Assembly: GCA_016292515.1 (NCBI GenBank)
Contig: JAEDIJ010000014.1
Location: 1 to 44,261 of the forward strand
Origin: Victivallaceae bacterium
Lineage (GTDB): Bacteria > Verrucomicrobiota > Lentisphaeria > Victivallales > Victivallaceae
DNA length: 44,261 nucleotides
Direction of reading: 5' to 3'
Shown: positions 31,432 through 39,761 of the stretch, piece after piece
How the letters are laid out: each line of letters starts with the position of its first letter
Position numbering within the stretch: the stretch's first letter is position 1
Notes under the pieces: model-generated
Database searches by the model: none
Told to the model about the DNA's origin: nothing
Seen by the model: the letters and a program-made list of their open reading frames with translations, nothing else
Translations under genes and position numbers: made by a program

Positions 31432-32742
31432 ATGGCAAATGAAGCAAAATGGCTTTTGAATGAACTTCCGAAATTGCGCGCCGAAGGGATCCTCGACGAA
31501 ACGGCGGCGAGCAAATTGCAAGCACGATACGACGATAACCCGAAACATCGGGAAGCGACCTATTTTCTGTGGATGACGTCGATCGTCGGCACGCTTCTCG
31601 TCGCCGCGGGGACGGCACTTTTCGCCAATTACAACTGGCTGATGCTCAATAATTTCCTGCGTCTTGCAATCGGCAGTGTGCCGCTGGCGCTCAGCCTCGC
31701 GCTCGGCATCGTCGCGCTGATTTCCAACAACCGCGCGCTCTCGGAATGCGCCGCGCTCTCCAACGCGGTCGCCGCGGGTGTCTTTTACGCGATCTTTCAA
31801 AGCGTCTACCACATCGGCGGGGCGATCTGCGATCTCGCGCTGCCGATCCTCGTGGCGAGCATCCCGCTGATCTACGTTTTCAACAGTTCCGCGCTGGCGA
31901 TGCTTTATTCGCTCGGACTTTTCGCACTGATCCCCCAATCCGAAGCGAGCAATCTGACCTACCGGATGCTGCTGTTGCTCGCCGTCGTCCCCTTTATCCT
32001 CTACCACATCCGCTTCAACGACCCCGCCTGCGTCGTGACGCGCTACGCGGCGCTGGCGGTCGGGATCTTCGGCGCGGTAAGTTTCGCCGAATACTATTTG
32101 CCGCTTTACTTTTTCACGCTGCTCGCGCTCTTTATTTTCGGCGGCTGGGAGATCTATGAAAAAGGCACGCGGCATCTCGCCAATCCGTGGTTGCTCGTAC
32201 CTTTCGGGCTTTTTGCCGCGCTCCTCGCCGCCGCCGCGACCTGCGACGAATTTTATCAGATATTCGCCAAGGCGCGCAACGCCGCCGAACTCGCCGAAAT
32301 GCGTTTCAACTACTGGGTGACGACAGGCGGACTTCTCGCGCTCCTCGCGGTGGTTTTCCCGCGCCGCCGCTGGGATGCGAAACGGGTGATCCCGGTCGTC
32401 CTCGTCCTCGGAATGATCTATCCGCTCTACCACGATTTCAACGCGATCTGGATGCGGATATTCGTCACGGTGTGCGGAATTTTATTCGCATTCGCCCTTT
32501 CGCTTGACGGTGTCCGCCGCCGCAACAGTATGCTTTTCAACAGCGGCATCGTCATCTTTGCCGTGATGGTCGGATGCCATCTTTTCAACGATGCGCTCCA
32601 CATTTACTTCCGCGCCGGGGGACTTGTCCTTTTCGGCATCGCGGTCATCGTCGCCAATGCCGTTTTCGCCTGGCGCATTCACCGGAAAGAGCAAAAACCA
32701 ACCGCCGTCGAAGCGGAAAAACAGGAGGCTTGCGAAAAATGA
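31432..32742 (+). CDS. DUF2157 family membrane protein
   Basis: 436 aa. A cytoplasmic N-terminal 45 residues (LLNELPKLRAEGILDETAASKLQARY, the characteristic DUF2157 lead-in) is followed by about 12 hydrophobic segments and a charged C-terminal tail. Members are usually encoded directly before a GDYXXLXY-domain protein, as here, and their biochemical role is unknown. GGAGG six bases before the ATG and the promoter above support the start. The stop codon overlaps the next start (ATGA). Confidence 0.85.
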   Translation: MANEAKWLLNELPKLRAEGILDETAASKLQARYDDNPKHREATYFLWMTSIVGTLLVAAGTALFANYNWLMLNNFLRLAIGSVPLALSLALGIVALISNNRALSECAALSNAVAAGVFYAIFQSVYHIGGAICDLALPILVASIPLIYVFNSSALAMLYSLGLFALIPQSEASNLTYRMLLLLAVVPFILYHIRFNDPACVVTRYAALAVGIFGAVSFAEYYLPLYFFTLLALFIFGGWEIYEKGTRHLANPWLLVPFGLFAALLAAAATCDEFYQIFAKARNAAELAEMRFNYWVTTGGLLALLAVVFPRRRWDAKRVIPVVLVLGMIYPLYHDFNAIWMRIFVTVCGILFAFALSLDGVRRRNSMLFNSGIVIFAVMVGCHLFNDALHIYFRAGGLVLFGIAVIVANAVFAWRIHRKEQKPTAVEAEKQEACEK

Positions 32743-33254
32743 AGCGTAATCAATGGATCCGGCTCGCGATCTTTCTGATCGGTTTCGCCTTTTTTCTGGC
32801 GTTGCCGCTGCATCAGTACTGGGTGCGGAAATACACCAAAGGGAACTCCATCACGCTGCCGGTCGTCGTGTTGCCTTTTCCCGTCGACGACAACAACGAT
32901 CCCTGCCGGATCACCTTTGTCCATGAGGGAATCATCGCCGCCGGCAAAAATGCGACCGATCTCGGCAGCGGTTACATCTGCTTTGAAACGTCGGGGGAAA
33001 CGGCGCGTTGCTCCGCCGTCGTCGCCGAACGCAAAGCGATCCCGGCAAACACGCCTTTTCTGATCCAGCGCGATCTCAAACTGACGCCGGACGGCAAACG
33101 TTATATCGTCCCGATTTTGCTGCATTACTTCGCGGAAAATCCGGCGGACGCCGCCAACTTGCGCATACAGATCGCCAAGGCGAAGTCGATCAAGCTTGAA
33201 ATCGCCGTCTACCCCAACGGCGATTATTCCGTCCAAAAAGTCCGGCTCGACTGA
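32739..33254 (+). CDS. GDYXXLXY-domain-like membrane-anchored protein
   Basis: 171 aa from ATG 32739, overlapping the DUF2157 stop, with AGGAGG upstream. One N-terminal membrane helix (LAIFLIGFAFFLALPLHQYW) and a periplasmic domain. The family's signature GDYxxLxY is degenerate here (TDLGSGYICFE). It is assigned mainly from its position after DUF2157 and from overall form (signal anchor, PVDDNNDPCRIT, then VVAERKAIPANTPFLI). Function unknown; probably a complex with the DUF2157 protein. Confidence 0.7.
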   Translation: MKRNQWIRLAIFLIGFAFFLALPLHQYWVRKYTKGNSITLPVVVLPFPVDDNNDPCRITFVHEGIIAAGKNATDLGSGYICFETSGETARCSAVVAERKAIPANTPFLIQRDLKLTPDGKRYIVPILLHYFAENPADAANLRIQIAKAKSIKLEIAVYPNGDYSVQKVRLD

Positions 33255-33257
33255 ATT

Positions 33258-33896
33258 TCAGCGGTTGGCTTCCAGCAATCGCTCGCGCAGAAGTTTGAAG
33301 CCCTGCGCCGTCGCGTCGATTTTCAGCGAACCGTCGGGGAAAAATTCGACGCGCGAAACGAAATCCGGCAGGATCTTCCCCTCGGGACTCGCAAGGAATT
33401 TTTCCAATTCTTCATCGACTTTCTGCTGGATCAAGCCAAGCGGCAGCGGCAGGCACCCGACGGAGATCGCGTCAAAATTGGCATTCACGCGTCTTTGCGC
33501 GATGCCGATTTTGGCTTTGACGGTGACGGGAGTCATCAGAAAACTGCCGACGGCGACTTCGACGCGGCAGACGACCCGGTCTTTTTCGGTCGCAATGCTC
33601 CGGATCGTCGCGTAATTTTCAAGATAAGGATCGCCGAGGTGGCGCAACGAAGCAAGCAACGCTTTGGTCTCGCCCGGATTGAGGGAAACGGTAAAGGTCT
33701 TTTCCGGCTCGCGCGTCCCGCGGAACATCGCCGAAGAAAGTTTCCCCGCCGCACTCATCGCGTTGTACATTTCCGCGTTGGAAATGACGACGGGCTTCTC
33801 CTCCGGCATCAGGCGCAACGTAAGAGCCGCCAGCACGACGAGCAAAAAGAGCAGAACTCCCAAAACCCACGAGACAACTTTCCAGAACTTTTTCAT
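33258..33896 (-). CDS. Membrane-anchored hypothetical protein
   Basis: 212 aa from ATG 33896, which overlaps the recQ stop codon (ATGA). An N-terminal membrane helix (VVSWVLGVLLFLLVVLAAL) is followed by a soluble domain of mixed alpha/beta character. Overall it recalls YpmS/DUF2140-like proteins with an extracytoplasmic lipid-binding-like fold, but similarity by eye is weak. It is last in the six-gene minus-strand series that starts near the origin and is convergent with the GDYXXLXY gene, with three bases between them. Function unknown. Confidence 0.75.
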   Translation of the reverse strand: MKKFWKVVSWVLGVLLFLLVVLAALTLRLMPEEKPVVISNAEMYNAMSAAGKLSSAMFRGTREPEKTFTVSLNPGETKALLASLRHLGDPYLENYATIRSIATEKDRVVCRVEVAVGSFLMTPVTVKAKIGIAQRRVNANFDAISVGCLPLPLGLIQQKVDEELEKFLASPEGKILPDFVSRVEFFPDGSLKIDATAQGFKLLRERLLEANR

Positions 33897-36208
33897 TTTT
33901 CCCTTTCTTTCCATAATTCGACCGCTTTCAGAAACGCGGGCAGGACATGCGCCGCCTTGACCGGGCCGACTCCTTTGATTTTTTTCGCCCGCTCCAAATC
34001 GTCGATCCGATGCGCGGCGAGTTCCTCCAAAACGTGATTGCTCAAAATTTCGTACAACGGCACTTTGCGTCCGGCGGCGATGCGGCGCCGCAACTCTTTC
34101 AAAACGTCGAGCAGCGAAGCGTTTTCTCCGAGCGATGCTTCCGTCTTGCGGGAGCGCGCCGCGCTCTTTTTGAAATCGGAAACGTGGATTTGCCCCAGCG
34201 GCAGTTTCGGCAACGTTTCCATTCCGAGCGCGGTCGCTCCGTAGCCGGCAAGCGTGATGCAGGGAAATCCCTCGCGATCAATGCGTTCCAGCAATCCGCC
34301 CTCTTCCAGGATCCGGATGTAATCGAGAATTTTCGTCTGCTGAAAATAGTTGAGGCTCCCGTAATACTCCGAACGCCGGAAATAAGGCGTCATATCCGCG
34401 CTTTTTGCGCCGGCAAGCGTTTTGGCGAGTTTGCCCGCCCCGATGCGGCCGCCGAATTCCCCGGCGGCGCAGAGAATTTTGCGTAAAACGATGCTTTCGC
34501 TTGACGTCGGCGCGCGCAGATCTTTGTCGAGGTCGCGCTGACAATGGTCGCAACTGCCGCAACGCCAATCCTTTACGTTTTCTCCAAAATAGGAGATCAA
34601 CTCGCCCTGACGGCAGAGTTCCGGCGGACATTCGGCATAGGAAATGACATCGTCGAGTTTTTCCATTTCGCGGTCGAGTTTCGCGCCGAGCGCGGCATCG
34701 TCGAGCGGCACGGTTTCCGCATCGGAAACAAGTTCGATCGCCCGACCCTTGAAACTGTTGCGGAATTCGATCTCGTTGCCGTTGAGCGCATTCAATACGC
34801 GGCGGAGTTGCTCGACATTCAGATTCGCCGCGACGGCGAGTTCCTCCAAGTCGTACTCCTGAAAATCGAGGAGCGTGCGGTTGTAGCGGCGCGCGATGCG
34901 GCTCAAAAAGCGCGACCGCTGGGTGCTTTCCGCCTGGTGGACGACCGCGAGACGGCCGGGATCGCCGAGAAAGCGCAATTCGATGCGGTTGCTCCGCGGC
35001 AGACGGCGGATCAAGTCGAGCCGGTCGAGAATGCCGAGCGAAGCGTAGATTTGCCCCTCCTGTTTGACTTCCGGCAAATGCAATTGCAATTCAGATGCGG
35101 TGACCTCCAAAATCCGGCTCTCTTTTTTCGCGGCGAGGCGGCGGATCACGGCGAAAACTCTGCGGATCGTATCGGGCGGAGGATTATTCATTTCGATCAG
35201 AAACTGCTGGGTGTAGCGGTCGGCGAAAGAAAAAAGCAATACGCAATCGGCTTTTTTTCCGTCGCGTCCGGCGCGCCCCGCTTCCTGATAGAGCGCTTCG
35301 AGGCTTCCCGGCAACTGGAAGTGGATCACCTGCCGCACGTCGGGGCGGTCGATGCCCATTCCGAAAGCGTTGGTCGCCGCCAATACCGGATGCGGATCGC
35401 TCATAAAGCGGTTCTGGACTTCGGCGCGCGCTTCGTCGCTCATCCCCGCGTGATAACCGAGGATGCCGAGCGTTTCGGTGATCTTGTCGACCGTCTGCCG
35501 CGTCGCCGCGTAGATGATCGTCGTCTGCGGCGTTTCAAGCAATTTGCGCAATGCGTCGAATTTATCGGCTTCGGTACGGCACTTTTTGACCTGAAACGAA
35601 AGATTTTCGCGGCGGAATCCCGCGACGACAAGTTTCATATTGTCGCGGTGAAGCTGTTTTCTGATGTCCTCGCGGACGATCGGCGTCGCGGTCGCGGTAA
35701 AGGCGCACACCTGCGGGATGCGGAAATCGTCGGCGACCTTGCCCATTTTGCGGTAGGCGGGGCGGAAATCGTGTCCCCACTGGCTGATGCAGTGCGCTTC
35801 GTCGACGACGAGCATTTTAGGCGGATGACGGTCGAGGAAACGGCGGAAGTGCGCCGCCTGAAACCTTTCGGGGGCGACGTAGAGCAGTTTCACTTCGCCG
35901 CGGTCGGCGCGCGAGATCGCGTCCTCCTGCAAGGCGAGCGACAAAGTGCTGTTGACAAACGCCGCCGGGATCCCCCGCTTCAACAGCTGATCGACCTGAT
36001 CCTGCATCAACGCGATGAGCGGCGATGCGACGATCGCGTAATCGTCGGTCATTAAAATCGGAAGTTGATAGCAAAGCGATTTGCCGGCGCCGGTCGGCAT
36101 GATGATGCCGAGATCTTCGCCGGAAAGAATGCGTTCGACGATCTCCTGCTGATGATCGAGAAAACGGTCGTATCCGAAATAGTGTTTCAGCGCGTCAAGC
36201 GGAGTCAT
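33893..36208 (-). CDS. recQ: ATP-dependent DNA helicase RecQ
   Basis: 771 aa, somewhat longer than E. coli RecQ (about 610) because of an extended C-terminal region. Helicase motifs: I in PTGAGKSLCYQLP, II as DEAH in VVDEAHCISQWGHDFRP, III in AFTATAT, V in ATNAFGMGIDRPDVRQVIHF, and VI in EAGRAGRDG. The zinc site is CRQGELISYFGE then CGSCDHC. An HRDC-type helical domain (about 690-765, YEILSNHVLEELAAHR) ends the protein. It unwinds DNA 3' to 5' in recombinational repair. Its start overlaps the aminotransferase stop (ATGA) and its stop overlaps the next start. Confidence 0.95.
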   Translation of the reverse strand: MTPLDALKHYFGYDRFLDHQQEIVERILSGEDLGIIMPTGAGKSLCYQLPILMTDDYAIVASPLIALMQDQVDQLLKRGIPAAFVNSTLSLALQEDAISRADRGEVKLLYVAPERFQAAHFRRFLDRHPPKMLVVDEAHCISQWGHDFRPAYRKMGKVADDFRIPQVCAFTATATPIVREDIRKQLHRDNMKLVVAGFRRENLSFQVKKCRTEADKFDALRKLLETPQTTIIYAATRQTVDKITETLGILGYHAGMSDEARAEVQNRFMSDPHPVLAATNAFGMGIDRPDVRQVIHFQLPGSLEALYQEAGRAGRDGKKADCVLLFSFADRYTQQFLIEMNNPPPDTIRRVFAVIRRLAAKKESRILEVTASELQLHLPEVKQEGQIYASLGILDRLDLIRRLPRSNRIELRFLGDPGRLAVVHQAESTQRSRFLSRIARRYNRTLLDFQEYDLEELAVAANLNVEQLRRVLNALNGNEIEFRNSFKGRAIELVSDAETVPLDDAALGAKLDREMEKLDDVISYAECPPELCRQGELISYFGENVKDWRCGSCDHCQRDLDKDLRAPTSSESIVLRKILCAAGEFGGRIGAGKLAKTLAGAKSADMTPYFRRSEYYGSLNYFQQTKILDYIRILEEGGLLERIDREGFPCITLAGYGATALGMETLPKLPLGQIHVSDFKKSAARSRKTEASLGENASLLDVLKELRRRIAAGRKVPLYEILSNHVLEELAAHRIDDLERAKKIKGVGPVKAAHVLPAFLKAVELWKEREK

Positions 36209-37392
36209 TTTCTGGCGGCTTTGCCGACGAAACGGCCGATGCGCCGGAGCGCTTCTTCAAGTTCTTCAAGGCCCGTCGCGTAACTGCAACGCACGAAACC
36301 CTCGCCGCCGGGACCGAAAGCCGAGCCGGGGATGACGGCGACGTGCTCCTTTGCCAGAAGTTTTTCGGCGAATTCCTCGCTGGAAAGACCGCTTTTGCGG
36401 ATGGAGGGAAACGCGTAAAACGCGCCGTGCGGCATCACGCAGTCAAGTCCGATCTCATTCAATCCGCCGACGAAAACGTCGCGCCGCTCCTGATAACTTG
36501 CGCGCATCGCTTCCTTGGCTTCATTTCCGTGTTGAAGTGCCTCCAACGCCGCTTCCTGGGCGACGGTCGGCGCGCTCATAATGGCGTACTGATGGATCTT
36601 TTTCATCGCGTCGATGAGATCGGCGGGAGCGCAGGCGTAACCGATACGCCAACCGGTCATCGCGAAAGCCTTGGAAAAACCGTGCAGAAAGATCGTCCTT
36701 TCCCGCATTCCGGGAAGCGTCGCGATCGAAACGTGCGTTTCGTCGTAGGTAAGTTCCGAGTAAATTTCGTCGCTGATAAGCAATAAATCGTGCCGGATGA
36801 CGACGTCGGCAAGCTGTTTCAACGCTTTGCCGCTTGAAGTCGCCCCGGTCGGATTGCAGGGAAAATTGACTAAGATCGCCTTGGTCTTGGGCGTGATCGC
36901 CTTTTCGATCGCCGCGGCGTCGGGAGCGAAACCGTTTTCGCATTTCGTCGCGACCGGCACGGGAACTCCGTGCGCCATCGTGATCTCGGCGGGATAACTG
37001 ACAAAGGAGGGCGAAGTGTAGATGATCTCGTCCCCCGGCTCGGTGATCGCGCGGATGGCGATGTCGAGCGCTTCGCTGACGCCGACGGTGACGATGCACT
37101 CTTTTTCCGGATGATAATCCAGATGGTAATCGCGCGCAAGATAATTGCAGATCTCGCGGCGCAACGGCAGCATACCGAGGTTGCTGGTGTAACTCGTGTG
37201 ACCGCGCTCGATCGAATAGATGCCGCTCTCGCGGATCGTCCACGGCGTCGTGAAATCCGGTTCGCCGATGCCGAGGGAGATCACCTCGTCCATCGTGCTG
37301 ACCAGATCGAAAAATTTGCGGATGCCGCTCGGCGGCAAAGCGGAAATATGCCGCGCGACGCGCGCTTTACGGACAGACTTTGAGCCGCTCAT
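36205..37392 (-). CDS. Class I/II PLP-dependent aminotransferase
   Basis: 395 aa. Fold-type I aminotransferase: ISLGIGEPDF (substrate loop), NFPCNPTGA, DEIYSEL, and SKAFAMTGWRIGY with the PLP-binding lysine, then an Arg (GFVRCSYA) for the substrate carboxylate. It belongs with the AspC/AlaT-like enzymes that make or use alanine or aromatic amino acids; exact specificity is not visible. Its first 26 bases overlap the end of the Lrp/AsnC gene, a pairing known from B. subtilis alaR-alaT, which makes an alanine aminotransferase the best guess. It is cytoplasmic. Confidence 0.9.
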   Translation of the reverse strand: MSGSKSVRKARVARHISALPPSGIRKFFDLVSTMDEVISLGIGEPDFTTPWTIRESGIYSIERGHTSYTSNLGMLPLRREICNYLARDYHLDYHPEKECIVTVGVSEALDIAIRAITEPGDEIIYTSPSFVSYPAEITMAHGVPVPVATKCENGFAPDAAAIEKAITPKTKAILVNFPCNPTGATSSGKALKQLADVVIRHDLLLISDEIYSELTYDETHVSIATLPGMRERTIFLHGFSKAFAMTGWRIGYACAPADLIDAMKKIHQYAIMSAPTVAQEAALEALQHGNEAKEAMRASYQERRDVFVGGLNEIGLDCVMPHGAFYAFPSIRKSGLSSEEFAEKLLAKEHVAVIPGSAFGPGGEGFVRCSYATGLEELEEALRRIGRFVGKAARK

Positions 37393-37846
37393 ATTCCTCG
37401 TCGTCCTCCATCATATGCCCCGATTCCTTGTATTTTTTCAACTGAAAACTCGTCGAAGTCGAGAGTACGCCGTCGATCGTCGCCAGTTTTGCCGCGACGA
37501 AATTGGCGACTTCCCGGAGGCTGGAACCGCGAACCGTCAGCAAAAGATCGTAAGAGCCGGAAACCAATGCGAGATCGCTCACTTCCGGGAATTTCGCGAT
37601 GCGGCGCGCCACCTGATCGAAACCGTCTTCGCGGCGCGGCGTGATGCGCACTTCGATGAGCGCGCGCACCTGTTCCTTGTCGTAAGCGGCGTCATCGAGG
37701 ATCGCGGTGCAACCGTGATAAAGACCGGATCTTTCCAATTCCTTCAACTTGGCGGCGACTTGTTTTTCCGTCAATTTCGCCGCTTTGGCGACTTTTGCCA
37801 AGTCGATCGGCGCATTTTCCGAAAGAACTTTCAACAGTTTATCCAT
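37367..37846 (-). CDS. Lrp/AsnC family transcription regulator
   Basis: 159 aa. N-terminal helix-turn-helix (LAKVAKAAKLTEKQVAAKLKEL, about 16-40) and C-terminal RAM domain (about 65-140; ALIEVRITP ... EVSDLALVSGSYDLLLTV) that binds amino acids and builds the oligomer. The usual family length is 150-165. It would sense an amino acid and control the overlapping aminotransferase gene, as AlaR does for alaT in Bacillus. It starts nine bases after the cdsA stop and thus sits inside a larger operon, so any autoregulation must act on an internal or upstream promoter. Confidence 0.88.
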   Translation of the reverse strand: MDKLLKVLSENAPIDLAKVAKAAKLTEKQVAAKLKELERSGLYHGCTAILDDAAYDKEQVRALIEVRITPRREDGFDQVARRIAKFPEVSDLALVSGSYDLLLTVRGSSLREVANFVAAKLATIDGVLSTSTSFQLKKYKESGHMMEDDEEYERLKVCP

Positions 37847-37855
37847 AACCTGCTC

Positions 37856-38707
37856 CTAAATAATAGAAAAAACAACGAGGATCGCGGCGATCAAAGCCAC
37901 TGCGGGACCGATGTAGAGAAAGCTGTCCAAAACATCGAAAACTCCGCCCATTCCCGGTATCCACTGAGCGGAATCTTTGACGCCGGCGCGGCGTTTCAAC
38001 GCCGATTCGGTGAGATCGCCCGCAAAACTCAACAAGGCGAGCAAAACGCCGCCCGCAAGATAAAAATACCAAGCAAAATTGCCGAGAAAACGCCAGAAAA
38101 TCACACTTACGGCGATGGAAAACGCCATTCCGCCGAAGAAACCCTCCCACGATTTTTTCGGGCTGATCGACGGCGCGATCTTGTGATTTCCGCTTTTCAT
38201 CAGTTTATTGGAGATCATCCCGAAAACATATCCGCCCGTATCCATCGCCTTAGCGGTCAGCATGAGGTAAAGCAGAAAGAATTCAGAAAGACTTTGAAAG
38301 TAAAAAGAAGCAAAAAGAATATAGGTGGATCCGAAAATCCCGGCGAGCGCGAAACTGTTGAAAATTTTGCGGAACTTCACTTCATCTTTGGAAAAAAGCA
38401 ACGTAAAAAGAATAAGAAGGATTCCTGACAAAATGACGATCATCAGCAACAAAGAGAAAATTCCCGACTGAAATCCGAAATAACAATTCAAAAAGAAAAG
38501 AAACGCGACGATTCCGCCCAGTTCCGCCGTAAAAACCGGATCCGTTTCAAATTTGCAGAGCGAAAAAAGTTTTCCCGCCTCGTAGAGCGCGAGAGAAATG
38601 ACAATCGGCGCGCCGACGATGAAGATCCAACATCCCCACGGCTGGAAAAAAATCAGATAAAGGAGAAAAAGCAAGAGGGGAAACGAGATGATCCGGTACT
38701 TGAACAT
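37856..38707 (-). CDS. cdsA: Phosphatidate cytidylyltransferase
   Basis: 283 aa with about eight membrane segments. The C-terminal CdsA signature is present: SALKRRAGVKDSAQWIPGMGG then FDVLDS, with the acidic residues and the KD pair that bind CTP and metal. SPKKSWEGFFGG is the other conserved loop. It makes CDP-diacylglycerol from phosphatidate and CTP at the cytoplasmic membrane, the branch point of phospholipid synthesis. It is second in the leftward operon, ten bases after the SIS-domain gene. Confidence 0.92.
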   Translation of the reverse strand: MFKYRIISFPLLLFLLYLIFFQPWGCWIFIVGAPIVISLALYEAGKLFSLCKFETDPVFTAELGGIVAFLFFLNCYFGFQSGIFSLLLMIVILSGILLILFTLLFSKDEVKFRKIFNSFALAGIFGSTYILFASFYFQSLSEFFLLYLMLTAKAMDTGGYVFGMISNKLMKSGNHKIAPSISPKKSWEGFFGGMAFSIAVSVIFWRFLGNFAWYFYLAGGVLLALLSFAGDLTESALKRRAGVKDSAQWIPGMGGVFDVLDSFLYIGPAVALIAAILVVFSII

Positions 38708-38717
38708 AATTTTTTCC

Positions 38718-39359
38718 TTATGAAAACAAAACTTCCTCTACGGCAAGGCAAAGCGCGTGATAGACCGGCAGATGATATTCCTGTATCTTATAAGTTTCAC
38801 TTTCCGGTACCGCGATGACGATATCGGCAAACTTTTCGCAGATGCCGTGACGGTTTCCGGTCAAAAGGATGGACTTCACCCCTTTGACGCGCGCCGCCAT
38901 CAATGCCCTTAAAATATTTTTGGCGCCGCCGCCCGTCGAAATGGCGAAAAAAAGATCGCCGGGACGCGACAATGCCCAAAGCTGCTGGGCAAAACAAAGT
39001 TCGGGATCGACGTCGTTGGCGAATGCGCTCATAAGTCCCGGATGCGACAAAAGAGAGACCGCACGCAAACCGGATTGCAGTTTTTTCGCCGTATCACCGC
39101 CCGCTTCGCCGAAAAGCGAAACAAAATTTTCCTGGACGCAATCCGGCAGCGGACGTTTGGACTTGAAACCTTTCATCAATTCGCCGCAGATGTGGTCGCA
39201 ATCGGCGGCGCTGCCGCCGTTTCCGGCAAGGTAGAGGATGCCGTCGCGCCGGTAAAGTTGGAGCAATTCCTCCAAAACATTATATAACGTCTCGCGCAGA
39301 CAAGTCAAAGCGGGATAGCGTTCAAAAAGTTTTTCGATTTGAGAGTTTGTCGTTTGCAT
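38718..39359 (-). CDS. gmhA: SIS-domain protein, phosphoheptose isomerase-like
   Basis: 213 aa from ATG 39359 (GAGGGA upstream; ATG 39374 has none). SIS fold with AGNGGSAADCDHICGELMKGF (phosphate loop and zinc-type His), STGGGAKNI, and the C-terminal active-site segment QEYHLPVYHALC with Gln/His/Glu as in GmhA. GmhA isomerises sedoheptulose 7-phosphate to heptose for lipopolysaccharide. The length (190-200 in E. coli) and the motif order agree, but a DiaA-like role is possible because DiaA is a GmhA paralogue that binds DnaA. Its position beside the probable origin makes that worth noting. First gene of the leftward operon. Confidence 0.8.
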   Translation of the reverse strand: MQTTNSQIEKLFERYPALTCLRETLYNVLEELLQLYRRDGILYLAGNGGSAADCDHICGELMKGFKSKRPLPDCVQENFVSLFGEAGGDTAKKLQSGLRAVSLLSHPGLMSAFANDVDPELCFAQQLWALSRPGDLFFAISTGGGAKNILRALMAARVKGVKSILLTGNRHGICEKFADIVIAVPESETYKIQEYHLPVYHALCLAVEEVLFS

Positions 39360-39459
39360 TTTTTCCCTCTGCAAGATATTTTATCTATAAGATAACCGGA
39401 AAAAAGTTTTTTTCAAGGCGTAAACGGAAAAAGTCGTCGCTTTTCCGGAAAAGAGCTCT

Positions 39460-39665
39460 GATGATAACCGTGTTGAAAGAATGTTGATAAGTTGTGAATA
39501 CCTTGTGCGGAAATTTTTCGCTGACAATCCGAAAACACGGCGTCAACAACTTATCAACAGACAAAATATCGCGTAACGCGTTTATTTTGAGCTGGAAAAA
39601 AATTTTATCAACAGAACTTGCTTTTTCTAATTATTATTATATATTAAAGAGTTTAGATAAATAGG
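39460..39665. other. Probable replication origin (oriC)
   Basis: Three copies of the DnaA-box-like 9-mer TTATCAACA occur here: minus strand at 39482-39490, plus strand at 39551-39559 and 39605-39613. A weaker GTATTCACA-like match on the minus strand lies at 39501-39493. Directly after the last box comes an A+T-only stretch (39628-39648), a good unwinding element, and then TAG-rich triplets (39653-39670) resembling DnaA-trios. It sits between two divergent gene blocks, next to dnaN-recF, a classical origin location. Confidence 0.75.
39618..39645 (+). promoter_or_regulatory. Promoter of dnaN
   Basis: TTGCTT (39618-39623), 16-base spacer, TATATT (39640-39645), inside the A+T-rich part of the origin. 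DnaA binding at the box 39605-39613 would directly overlap RNA polymerase's upstream contacts. Confidence 0.65.
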
Positions 39666-39761
39666 TAGTAGAGAAGCCAAAGGTCTTTCCGGTTTTCGTG
39701 CGGATTTTTTCCTCTGCCGGAAAAAGGTTGAATAAAAAACTCTATTATGGGAGAAAATAAG

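Noticed and set aside
31306..32433. N-terminal extension of the GH39-like frame to an 851-aa protein
   Set aside because: The extension is antisense to the DUF2157 gene, whereas ATG 31305 has a signal peptide and a ribosome-binding site.
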